Made by a program: the position numbers and the translations under genes
DNA from: Candidatus Aciduliprofundum sp. JdFR-45
GTDB taxonomy: Archaea > Thermoplasmatota > Thermoplasmata > Thermoplasmatales > JdFR-45
Length of the DNA stretch: 5,424 nucleotides
Assembly: GCA_002011395.1 (NCBI GenBank)
Contig: MTNG01000043.1
Span: 1-5,424 of the forward strand
Direction: 5' to 3'
Part shown: positions 1 through 5,266 of the stretch, piece after piece
Layout of the letters: every line of letters begins with the position of its first letter
Position numbering within the stretch: position 1 is the stretch's first letter
Notes under the pieces: generated by a model
Seen by the model: only the letters and a program-made list of their open reading frames with translations
What the model was told of the DNA's origin: nothing
Database searches by the model: none

Positions 1-12
1 CAGAACATCGGC

Positions 13-1416
13 CTACTGGAGTGAGAGGTGCTCCTTAAGCACCTCCCCTATATTTTCCACCACGTCGCTGGCACACATCCCGTAGGATTTTTTCCCGTAT
101 GCCTTTTCACCGGCCAGTCCCGAGATGTAGGCGCCCAGCCGCGCCGCGTCAAACGGCTCCATGCCCTTTGACAGGAGCGCACCCACGATCCCGGAGAGAA
201 CGTCTCCCGTCCCGCCAACGGTCATGGCCGCGCAGCCCGTGCGGTTTATCTTGACCCTGATGCCGTCCGTTATAAGGTCAATGTGTCCCTTGAGGAGCAC
301 CGTGATTCCGAGGTCAGATGCGATCTTCACGACATTCTCCTCCGTGGCCTCCATCCCGGCGAAAACCTGAAACTCGCGCGCGTGTGGCGTTATAACGGCC
401 TTCTTGCCCCTCAGCGCATCCCGGTGCTCAGCCAGGGCCTTGATGGCGTCCGCATCTATCACCATGGGGATCTCCAGAGAGGACACCAGTTCAACGACCG
501 CCTCCATCGTCTTAGGGTCCCTCCCCAGTCCGGGGCCCACCACGGCCGCGTCGGCACTCCGTGCCATCTCCATAATGATATCTAGATGTTCCCGCGTCAT
601 CCGTGTTTCCCACACAGGTCTGGATATCAGGTCTGGATACCTCAGAGCGCACATGTGCGCTGACGCGGACACCGCAAGGAAGGCGAGGTCCGCGCCTGTC
701 CTGAGGGCCGACAGGGCTGCCAGCACGGGGGCTCCGTGGTACGGGCCGCCGCCCACCACGAGAACGCGGCCGTTCTCACCCTTATGCGATGACTCGCGCG
801 GAACGGGGTAAAGGACGAACTCACCGGGCCCTGTGAACCTCTCCGCCTCCTCCGGGATGCCTATGTCCGCGACCACTATCTCCCCCGAGTTCTCAGGGCT
901 CATACCCACCTTGACATCGTGGAAGGTCACCGTTACCGCGGGCCTCACGTGGACATCCGTCCCGAGCCCCGTGGGAACGTCCACGGAGACGACGGGCGCG
1001 TCGCAGGAATTCAGCCAGCGAACTATCTCCCTGTAGGGCTCGCGGAGCGTCCCGGAGAGACCGACCCCCAGCATGGCGTCCACGTAGACATCGTAACCCT
1101 CAAGGGGGATGGGGTAGCGGAGCACGCCCACCTCTGGGGGCAGGCGCTCCATGTTCACCCTCGCGAGGGGCGTGCGGACCTCTCCCCTCACGAGGCACAC
1201 GTCCACGCGGTGCGTGTGGGCGAGGTAGCGCGCCGCCACGATTCCGTCCCCGCCGTTGTTTCCGGGCCCTACCAGAATCAGGACGCGCGCATCCGGGTAT
1301 CTGTGGGCCACCACTTCAGCAACCCGCCTCCCCGCGTTCTCCATCAGGCGCTCCGTGGGCACCCCCAGGTGCTCCGCGTTCCTGTCCAGGACGTGAACCT
1401 CCGCGAAGGTTATCAT
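13..1416 (-). CDS. nnr: Bifunctional NAD(P)H-hydrate repair enzyme Nnr (epimerase + dehydratase)
   Basis: A 467-residue cytosolic metabolite-repair enzyme. The N-terminal YjeF_N half epimerises damaged NAD(P)HX (hydrated NAD(P)H) between R and S forms. The C-terminal ribokinase-like half dehydrates the S form back to NAD(P)H using ADP or ATP. Epimerase-half motifs: GPGNNGGDG at about residues 50-58, DAMLGVGLSG at 113-122 and DVPTGL at 146-151. Dehydratase-half motifs: KGENGR (212-217), GPGLG (294-298), IDADA (320-324), TPHAREF (343-349), LLKGH (384-388) and GGTGDVLSG (401-409), with the expected catalytic Asp at about 405. Length and domain order match the fused form common in bacteria and archaea. 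The frame stays open to 1479, but ATG at 1416 is chosen because the protein then starts MITFAEV, as family members do, and a TATA box sits about 26 nt upstream. One oddity is GCAAM where archaeal relatives usually have GN.GM. It is divergent from the small membrane gene. Confidence 0.96.
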   Translation of the reverse strand: MITFAEVHVLDRNAEHLGVPTERLMENAGRRVAEVVAHRYPDARVLILVGPGNNGGDGIVAARYLAHTHRVDVCLVRGEVRTPLARVNMERLPPEVGVLRYPIPLEGYDVYVDAMLGVGLSGTLREPYREIVRWLNSCDAPVVSVDVPTGLGTDVHVRPAVTVTFHDVKVGMSPENSGEIVVADIGIPEEAERFTGPGEFVLYPVPRESSHKGENGRVLVVGGGPYHGAPVLAALSALRTGADLAFLAVSASAHMCALRYPDLISRPVWETRMTREHLDIIMEMARSADAAVVGPGLGRDPKTMEAVVELVSSLEIPMVIDADAIKALAEHRDALRGKKAVITPHAREFQVFAGMEATEENVVKIASDLGITVLLKGHIDLITDGIRVKINRTGCAAMTVGGTGDVLSGIVGALLSKGMEPFDAARLGAYISGLAGEKAYGKKSYGMCASDVVENIGEVLKEHLSLQ

Positions 1417-1438
1417 ACATGGACATGTCCTCACGCGG

Positions 1439-1445
1439 GTTAAAG
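1439..1445 (-). promoter_or_regulatory. TATA box of nnr
   Basis: The minus strand reads CTTTAAC, preceded by a BRE-like CCCGAAAAAC. Its centre lies about 26 nt before the ATG at 1416, the usual archaeal TATA-to-start-site distance. The transcript would therefore begin at or next to the start codon (leaderless). No Shine-Dalgarno is present before this ATG. Inferred from sequence only. Confidence 0.6.
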
Positions 1446-1470
1446 GTTTTTCGGGAGACACCGGAAAAGA

Positions 1471-1476
1471 TTTAAG
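1471..1476 (+). promoter_or_regulatory. TATA box of the small membrane protein gene
   Basis: TTTAAG follows a BRE-like CCGGAAAAGA at 1461-1470. Its centre is about 24 nt before the ATG at 1497, so transcription should start at or very near that codon (leaderless). The element faces the nnr TATA box across a short spacer, making 1417-1496 a divergent promoter region. Confidence 0.6.
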
Positions 1477-1490
1477 CAACGCATGCTTAA
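1472..1490. repeat. Inverted repeat TTAAGC-N7-GCTTAA overlapping a promoter
   Basis: TTAAGC (1472-1477) and its exact complement GCTTAA (1485-1490) are separated by seven bases, AACGCAT. The left arm overlaps the plus-strand TATA box and the right arm ends just before the predicted transcription start. That is the position of a repressor site. With six-base arms rich in A and T, chance is a real alternative. Confidence 0.35.
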
Positions 1491-1496
1491 TTGGGT

Positions 1497-1844
1497 ATGG
1501 TGATGAAGATGAACGACGAGACCGGTGAAATCATTCCGCCACCGCAACCCGTCCCGCCACCCCAGCCGGTGTCCCCCGGCGCCAGCGGGGGAAACCCCCT
1601 CGCGGGCCTTGCGAAGGAACCGCTCGGCTCCATGTTCATACTGGGCGGTCTCTTCCTTATGTTCCTGGGGGACGTGCTGAGCTCCATGAACGTCATCGCA
1701 GGCGGGGCCATAATATCCGCCCTAGGCGCGTTCTGCGTGTCAATGGTTCTTTTCCTCGTGGCGCTGCTCAGAAGGGAACTGGACCCCTGGGTCAGGGGAG
1801 CCATGGCTGTGGCCGCGGGAGTCATCGCGGCGTTCGGCCTGTGA
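1497..1844 (+). CDS. Small membrane protein with duplicated polyproline N-terminus, function unknown
   Basis: A predicted 115-residue protein that I do not recognise. Residues 1-13 are polar. Residues 14-25 are two copies of PPPQPV, and a Gly/Pro/Ala linker runs to about 42. Three hydrophobic segments follow at about 45-64 (with one Asp, D59), 66-91 and 99-115; a short RRELDPW loop separates the second and third. There is no signal peptidase site. The proline-rich tail is probably cytosolic or extracytosolic depending on topology, which the sequence does not settle. ATG at 1497 is chosen because the TATA box is about 24 nt upstream. TTG at 1491, GTG at 1500 and ATGs at 1503 and 1509 are in-frame alternatives. 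It ends 32 nt before the reductase gene, which has its own promoter. Composition and the clean promoter argue that it is real; the function is open. Confidence 0.75.
   Translation: MVMKMNDETGEIIPPPQPVPPPQPVSPGASGGNPLAGLAKEPLGSMFILGGLFLMFLGDVLSSMNVIAGGAIISALGAFCVSMVLFLVALLRRELDPWVRGAMAVAAGVIAAFGL
1536..1571 (+). repeat. Tandem duplication encoding PPPQPV twice
   Basis: Two adjacent 18-bp units (1536-1553 and 1554-1571) each encode PPPQPV. They differ only at silent third positions (for example CAA/CAG, CCC/CCG and GTC/GTG). The synonymous drift with identical peptide suggests an old duplication kept for its protein sequence. Each unit contains a PPP run of the kind that normally needs aIF5A for smooth translation. 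Confidence 0.8.
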
Positions 1845-1847
1845 GGA

Positions 1848-1855
1848 TTTATTAA
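1848..1855 (+). promoter_or_regulatory. TATA box of the geranylgeranyl reductase-family gene
   Basis: TTTATTAA lies between the stop of the small membrane gene (1842-1844) and the ATG at 1877, centred about 25 nt before that ATG. This predicts a separate, leaderless transcript for the reductase. No Shine-Dalgarno precedes the ATG; the bases there read CACCTCCT, the opposite of one. Confidence 0.65.
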
Positions 1856-1876
1856 CTTCCCGCCCCTTCACCTCCT

Positions 1877-3010
1877 ATGCACTACCCGGTGGTGGTCGTC
1901 GGCGCCGGCCCGGCCGGCCTCTTCCTGGCCCGGCTTCTGGCCGCCGACGGGCTGGACGTCGCGGTGCTGGAGGAGCATGCGTCCGTGGGGAAGCCGGAGC
2001 ACTGCACCGGTCTGTTCTCACCCCGCGTTCTGCGCCTCGCGGGCGTCTCGCCGGTCATAAAGGGCTTCACGGGAGCGGTATTCCACGGCCCCGATGGGAA
2101 AACACTGACCATCCAAGGGAGAGAGATCAAGGCCTACGTGGTGGACCGCGTCCGCTTTGACAGAGAACTCGCCGGCCTCGCCGCTAAAGAGGGGGCGCAC
2201 ATCCACCTGGAAACGGGGGTGAGGGAAGCACGCAGGGAGGGGGGCGAATGGGTCATATCCACGGAGAAAGGGGAGTTCAGGGCGGATATTCTCATAGGGG
2301 CAGACGGCGCGGGGAGCGCTGTGCGCAGGATGGCGAGCATCCCCTGCCCCGCAAAGACGATCTCCACTGTGCAGGCGGAGGCATCACTCCATGTGGATGA
2401 CGTGCATGTCTTCCTGGGGTCATTCGCCCGGGGTTTCTTCGGTTGGGCTGTGCCTCACCACGAAGGTATGGCCAAGGTGGGTGTGGGCGTTCCCAACGGC
2501 AACGCCCTGACGGCCTTTGACGCGCTGCTGAAACGAATACGCGATGAACTGGGGGATGCGAGGATACTCTCCATTCGGACATGGACCATACCAGTTGGAG
2601 GACTGGAGAGGTACTCCTTCCCCGGCGGCTGCCTCGTGGGCGACGCGGCGGCCCTCGCCAAGGCCACCACCGGAGGGGGCGTCTTCACCGCGCTGAGGAG
2701 CGCGCAACTGGCAGCGGATGCCGTTAAGGGCTGTCTGAGAAACGGTAAACGGATGGTGAGGTACGACGCGCTTTTAAAGCGCGAGCTGCTACCCCACGTC
2801 AGAACGCACATGCGGCTCCACTCGCTGTACTCGGGATTAACGGAAAGAGACATATCCTACCTGTTCTCACTGCTTTCAAAGGAGGAGAACGCGGACGTCG
2901 TCGCGTCTCTGGGCGACGTTGATTTCCCACTCCGGTCAATATTCACGCTAATCCGCCGCGAGCCGCGCCTCATCGGATTTCTTCCCAAACTCGTAAAGGC
3001 CGTACGTTAG
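1877..3010 (+). CDS. Geranylgeranyl reductase-family FAD-dependent oxidoreductase
   Basis: A 377-residue flavoprotein of the geranylgeranyl reductase (GGR) family. In archaea these enzymes saturate the isoprenoid chains of membrane ether lipids or quinones. Visible parts: the FAD-binding Rossmann motif GAGPAG at residues 9-14; KPEHCTG at 39-45 with the family's conserved Cys (C43); DRVRFD at 90-95; GADGAGS at 141-147; FFGWAVP at 187-193, the counterpart of the substrate-lining Y.W.FP motif; and GDAAALAKATTGGG at 255-268, the second FAD-contacting motif. The C-terminal part is helical. Length is usual for the family. ATG at 1877 begins just before the Rossmann strand and fits the TATA box. Archaeal genomes carry several paralogues, so the exact substrate (archaeal lipid precursor, menaquinone side chain or other prenyl compound) cannot be fixed. 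The last 63 bp overlap the convergent MFS gene. Confidence 0.92.
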   Translation: MHYPVVVVGAGPAGLFLARLLAADGLDVAVLEEHASVGKPEHCTGLFSPRVLRLAGVSPVIKGFTGAVFHGPDGKTLTIQGREIKAYVVDRVRFDRELAGLAAKEGAHIHLETGVREARREGGEWVISTEKGEFRADILIGADGAGSAVRRMASIPCPAKTISTVQAEASLHVDDVHVFLGSFARGFFGWAVPHHEGMAKVGVGVPNGNALTAFDALLKRIRDELGDARILSIRTWTIPVGGLERYSFPGGCLVGDAAALAKATTGGGVFTALRSAQLAADAVKGCLRNGKRMVRYDALLKRELLPHVRTHMRLHSLYSGLTERDISYLFSLLSKEENADVVASLGDVDFPLRSIFTLIRREPRLIGFLPKLVKAVR

Positions 3011-4063
3011 CGCGGCGAGGAGCGAAAGCGCCGCCGAAACGGCCATTATCCCCCTGTATCCGCCTGTGAGGGACAGAACCTCCGGCGCGAGGAAGGGGCC
3101 GGCTATGCCGGCCATGCTGAGAACGGAGCCCAGCAAACCGGTGGCCGTGGCCTTCTCCCTGAACCTCTCCATGAGCGTCCTGAGCGTGCCGACGTAGGAC
3201 ATGGACCACGATATCCCGAGGGCGAACTGCAGGGGTATGAGGTATAGATACGTGGGGGAAAGGTAAAACCCGAGGAACACCGCGGTGGAGACGAAGAAGC
3301 CAGTGAGTATGAAGGTGCCTGCGCGTCCCCTGTCCATGAGGAAGAACATGGCGAAGAACTGGGTGGCAGCGTTTATCCCCATCATGGCCCCCTGCCAGAA
3401 GTCGCCCGCGCCGAGGTCCCTGAGGTAGAGGACCCAGTAGGTCCACGCCATCTGCGCCCCTATGTGCCGGAGGAAAAACGCGGCGAATATGTGCGGTGCC
3501 CCGCGAAGCAGGCGGAACGGCAACAGAGGCGGTCTCGGCGAACTGACCGAGACGTCCTCCACGGCAAACGATATGAGGAAGGCTGTGAAGAACAGTACCG
3601 AACTCGCATAGAAGGCCCCTGAAATCCCGGAGAACTCAACCACAAGCCCCGCTCCGAACGCGCCGGCCGCCCATCCGAGGGAGCCGAAGGAGGAGAAGCG
3701 TCCTATCCTGCCTGTGGTGTAGTGGGCCAGGGATATGAGCGCGGGCGGGAAAATCCCGGCGGAGAAACCCGCGAGTGCCCTTACTGCGGTGAAGGTGAGC
3801 GGGTCAGCAGCAAGGGGCTGGAGCAAGAAGGAGAGAGCAGATGAAAGCAGGCCCACCTTGATGAAAACGCGTCGGCCGTGTATATCGGCCAGCCGTCCGA
3901 AAAGAAGCGAGGCGATGAAAACGGAGCCGTTGTAAGCGCCCACTGCAAATCCAACCATGCTGTGATTCCCGCCCATTTCCACTATGAAGCGGGGCACGAA
4001 TATCCACGACGTCATCATGGCGAAGGACGAGAGGAAGTATATGACGTATATCGCCCGGCGCAC
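2948..4063 (-). CDS. Major facilitator superfamily (MFS) transporter
   Basis: A 371-residue integral membrane transporter with about 12 hydrophobic helices. The MFS signature motif A, GRLADIHGRR, is at residues 56-65 in the loop after helix 2. A motif B-like RALAGFSAGIFPP is at 95-107, and a glycine-rich helix 5 (GWAAGAFGAG) is at 130-139. A central loop near 171-188 separates the two halves. The substrate cannot be told from sequence. The frame remains open to 4168, but that extension translates the tRNA gene (peptide VPGSSPGPGTT), so it is not protein. GTG at 4063 (VRRAIYVIYF) is chosen because helix 1 follows at once and a TATA box is centred about 25 nt upstream; the downstream ATGs would cut into helix 1. 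The end converges on, and overlaps, the reductase gene by 63 bp. Confidence 0.9.
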   Translation of the reverse strand: MRRAIYVIYFLSSFAMMTSWIFVPRFIVEMGGNHSMVGFAVGAYNGSVFIASLLFGRLADIHGRRVFIKVGLLSSALSFLLQPLAADPLTFTAVRALAGFSAGIFPPALISLAHYTTGRIGRFSSFGSLGWAAGAFGAGLVVEFSGISGAFYASSVLFFTAFLISFAVEDVSVSSPRPPLLPFRLLRGAPHIFAAFFLRHIGAQMAWTYWVLYLRDLGAGDFWQGAMMGINAATQFFAMFFLMDRGRAGTFILTGFFVSTAVFLGFYLSPTYLYLIPLQFALGISWSMSYVGTLRTLMERFREKATATGLLGSVLSMAGIAGPFLAPEVLSLTGGYRGIMAVSAALSLLAALTYGLYEFGKKSDEARLAAD

Positions 4064-4083
4064 GGTGGGTGATGGGCAGAGCG

Positions 4084-4091
4084 TATTAAAA
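4084..4091 (-). promoter_or_regulatory. TATA box of the MFS transporter gene
   Basis: The minus strand reads TTTTAATA, centred about 25 nt before GTG at 4063. This predicts a leaderless transcript and supports the non-ATG start. The T-rich element also lies directly after a hairpin downstream of the tRNA, so it may double as a T-tract for ending tRNA transcription. Confidence 0.6.
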
Positions 4092-4093
4092 CA

Positions 4094-4111
4094 TTTGCAT
4101 GGAGATGCAAA
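4094..4111. repeat. Perfect 7-4-7 palindrome between tRNA-Met and the MFS promoter
   Basis: TTTGCAT and ATGCAAA are exact reverse complements separated by GGAG. The element starts 2 nt after the encoded tRNA CCA and ends 2 nt before the MFS TATA box, so one arm covers the BRE position. It could be an operator controlling the transporter (31-48 nt upstream of its start). It could also be a hairpin that assists tRNA 3' processing or termination, since TGTTTT follows on the minus strand. Confidence 0.6.
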
Positions 4112-4113
4112 AG

Positions 4114-4212
4114 TGGTGCCGGGGCCGGGGCTCGAACCCGGGACCTTCGGATTTCTCAGGTCTGGCAAACAACCCTATGAGTCCGACGCTCCACCACCTG
4201 AGCCACCCCGGC
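4114..4212 (-). tRNA. tRNA-Met (CAU), elongator type, with intron and encoded CCA
   Basis: The 99-nt gene folds as a class I tRNA. The acceptor GCCGGGG pairs fully with CCCCGGC. The D arm is GCTC/GAGC with an 8-nt loop, the anticodon stem is TCGGA/TCCGA, the variable loop is AGGTC, and the T arm is CCGGG-TTCGAGC-CCCGG. The discriminator is A, followed by a genomically encoded CCA. Removing 23 nt leaves the anticodon loop CTCATAA, anticodon CAU. The anticodon stem lacks the three G-C pairs of an initiator, and the acceptor resembles euryarchaeal elongator Met rather than the Ile2 tRNA that also starts from a CAU gene; the Ile2 reading is the main alternative. It sits one base after the eS1 stop codon on the same strand, so it is probably cut from a shared transcript. 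Confidence 0.93.
4153..4175 (-). other. 23-nt archaeal tRNA intron at position 37/38 (bulge-helix-bulge)
   Basis: A canonical splicing motif is visible. CTCA pairs with TGAG as the 4-bp central helix. The 3-nt bulges TAG and AAA flank it, and the outer helices are the anticodon stem and a GGT/ACC stem inside the intron. Cutting after the second base of each bulge removes exactly 23 nt between positions 37 and 38. This is the standard archaeal site for the tRNA splicing endonuclease. Confidence 0.92.
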
Positions 4213-4213
4213 T

Positions 4214-4888
4214 TTACGACGTCGCCTCCTCCGCCTCCGCGCTGGAGGACTCCTCCACTTCCTCCTCGGGGAGCTCTATCACCACGTCGGTGGGCTCTCG
4301 GAGAACCTCCGACTTGTGGATGTCTATCCTTATGACGGGGTAAACGGGCTTCACGACGCGGGACAGCTCCGCGGGGGCCTCGTCCGAGAGCATGTACTTC
4401 ACGAACTCGCTGAAGCGCATGTCGGAGCCCTTGTTCACCACGTGGTCAACGATGGCCTTCCTGACAGCGGATTTCAGCGAACTCTTTATCCTCCTGTCAG
4501 CGATGGCGATGACGTTCACCTGCACCCTGTAGCCGTCCACCGTGTCCACGGGGAATATCGCATCTATGCGGGTCCTCCTCCGCCTCACCATCCTTCTGAT
4601 GTAATCGGACGTGGTCTCGTGGCCGGTGAACTTCGTGAGGGCCATGTTGCCCTGGACCTTCGCAATCTGAAAATAGAGTTTGACGTGCATCTTCTTGAAA
4701 TTACCTGTCAGTTCGTAGAGCGTGACCTCCGCCACCCTTCCCAGCAGCTTGGAAGGGTCGTCAGCGGGTGTCTCCGCTATGTGCTTGAATGCGAACATCT
4801 GGGGCGTGACGATGGTGTACCAGTTCTTGGCGCGCCACCGATCCCTCACCTTGCGGGCTGCTGCCCTCTCGGCCCTTGACCTTGCCAT
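4214..4888 (-). CDS. rps3ae: 30S ribosomal protein eS1 (S3Ae)
   Basis: A 224-residue small-subunit ribosomal protein of the archaeal/eukaryotic eS1 family, which lies on the platform near the mRNA exit. A basic N-terminus (residues 1-22) is followed by the family core: ETPADDP at 39-45, LTGNFKKMHVKLYFQI at 60-75, the basic RRMVRRRRTRID at 98-109, DGYRV at 118-122, and the C-terminal PVYPVIRIDIHKSEV at 181-195. A Glu/Ser/Ala-rich acidic tail (about 205-224) extends beyond the core. ATG at 4888 has a Shine-Dalgarno GGAGG nine bases upstream, so the start is firm. The gene has its own promoter after the roadblock gene. Its TAA stop leaves just one base before tRNA-Met on the same strand. Confidence 0.96.
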   Translation of the reverse strand: MARSRAERAAARKVRDRWRAKNWYTIVTPQMFAFKHIAETPADDPSKLLGRVAEVTLYELTGNFKKMHVKLYFQIAKVQGNMALTKFTGHETTSDYIRRMVRRRRTRIDAIFPVDTVDGYRVQVNVIAIADRRIKSSLKSAVRKAIVDHVVNKGSDMRFSEFVKYMLSDEAPAELSRVVKPVYPVIRIDIHKSEVLREPTDVVIELPEEEVEESSSAEAEEATS

Positions 4889-4897
4889 ATCGGATAT

Positions 4898-4902
4898 CCT
4901 CC
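4898..4902 (-). promoter_or_regulatory. Shine-Dalgarno of eS1
   Basis: The minus strand reads GGAGG (within GGGAGGA), nine bases before the ATG at 4888. It fixes the start and shows that this transcript has a leader, unlike the four leaderless-looking genes in the window. Confidence 0.85.
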
Positions 4903-4934
4903 CTGTTCAGAGTGGTTGAGGGTATGGTGGTTTC

Positions 4935-4943
4935 ATTTAAAAA
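4935..4943 (-). promoter_or_regulatory. TATA box of eS1
   Basis: The minus strand reads TTTTTAAAT. A start site about 25 nt downstream, near 4914, would give a leader of roughly 25 nt that includes the Shine-Dalgarno. The element lies two bases past the stop codon of the roadblock gene, so its BRE would overlap that stop. Confidence 0.6.
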
Positions 4944-4945
4944 GT

Positions 4946-5263
4946 TTACTCATTAACCGGTGGCGCCCTGTCCAGTTTTTTCATCCCTTCCTCGTCCACC
5001 AGCAGCACCAGGAGATTCTGGTCGTCCGTGGGGTATATCACCATCCAGTGGCCGCTGTCCATCTCAACGACGACCTTTCTGATCTTTGAGGAGAAAATCT
5101 CGCTCTGAGCCGTGTAAGCCGCTCCGTATATGGTGGCGGACATTATGGAGAACGTTCCCCTGTTTATGCTTGACGGAAGTTCCGCGTTCACGAGGCTTCC
5201 ATCCTTCCTGACGAGCGCCCCCCCGTAAGCGCCAACTTCCTGGACAATCCTCTTCACGTCCAT
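4946..5263 (-). CDS. Roadblock/LC7 domain protein
   Basis: A 105-residue protein consisting of a single roadblock/LC7 domain. Members are small alpha/beta dimers that in bacteria and eukaryotes bind or regulate Ras-like small GTPases or dynein; archaeal members are mostly uncharacterised. Visible family pattern: an N-terminal helix (residues 1-12); the GALVRKDGSLVNAELP hairpin at 15-30; a small-residue-rich helix IMSATIYGAAYTAQSEIF at 40-57; the strands IRKVVVEM and HWMVIYPTD; and the hydrophobic strand LLVLLVD at 84-90 with EEGMKKL after it. ATG at 5263 has a good Shine-Dalgarno six bases upstream. The gene starts 3 nt after the stop of the V4R-domain gene, implying an operon and perhaps translational coupling. 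No GTPase gene is visible in the window. Confidence 0.85.
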   Translation of the reverse strand: MDVKRIVQEVGAYGGALVRKDGSLVNAELPSSINRGTFSIMSATIYGAAYTAQSEIFSSKIRKVVVEMDSGHWMVIYPTDDQNLLVLLVDEEGMKKLDRAPPVNE

Positions 5264-5266
5264 CTT

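Noticed and set aside
1..8. Possible start (ATG at 8-6, minus) of another gene after nnr
   Set aside because: Only two codons are in the window and no Shine-Dalgarno lies at proper spacing, so it cannot be supported.
919..1443. 174-codon plus-strand open frame opposite nnr
   Set aside because: It lies antisense to strongly conserved Nnr motifs, its product is His/Pro/Arg-rich as expected of a GC-rich shadow frame, and it has no promoter or Shine-Dalgarno.
1491..1496. TTG at 1491 as start of the small membrane protein
   Set aside because: It would begin upstream of the start site predicted from the TATA box, and ATG at 1497 sits at the expected leaderless position.
1869..1876. CACCTCCT immediately before the reductase ATG, resembling the 16S rRNA 3' tail
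   Set aside because: On the plus strand it is the anti-Shine-Dalgarno sense and probably lies outside the leaderless transcript. On the minus strand AGGAGGTG has no start codon at a usable distance, so it looks coincidental.
2455..2853. 132-codon minus-strand open frame inside the reductase gene
   Set aside because: Antisense to the FAD-contacting GDAA motif region of a real gene; rich in Ser/Pro/Arg with no domain.
4064..4168. In-frame extension of the MFS gene upstream to an ATG at 4168
   Set aside because: The added peptide is a translation of the tRNA-Met gene (the familiar VPGSSPGPG tRNA artefact). The TATA box and GTG at 4063 explain the start better.
4114..4212. Reading the tRNA as tRNA-Leu(GAG) from the CTGAGAA segment
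   Set aside because: That segment is the central BHB helix and intron end. Leucine tRNAs are class II with a long variable arm, while here the variable loop is 5 nt.
4316..4879. 187-codon plus-strand open frame opposite eS1
   Set aside because: Complement of a clear ribosomal protein gene. The translation has low-complexity His/Val/Gly character and no recognisable domain.
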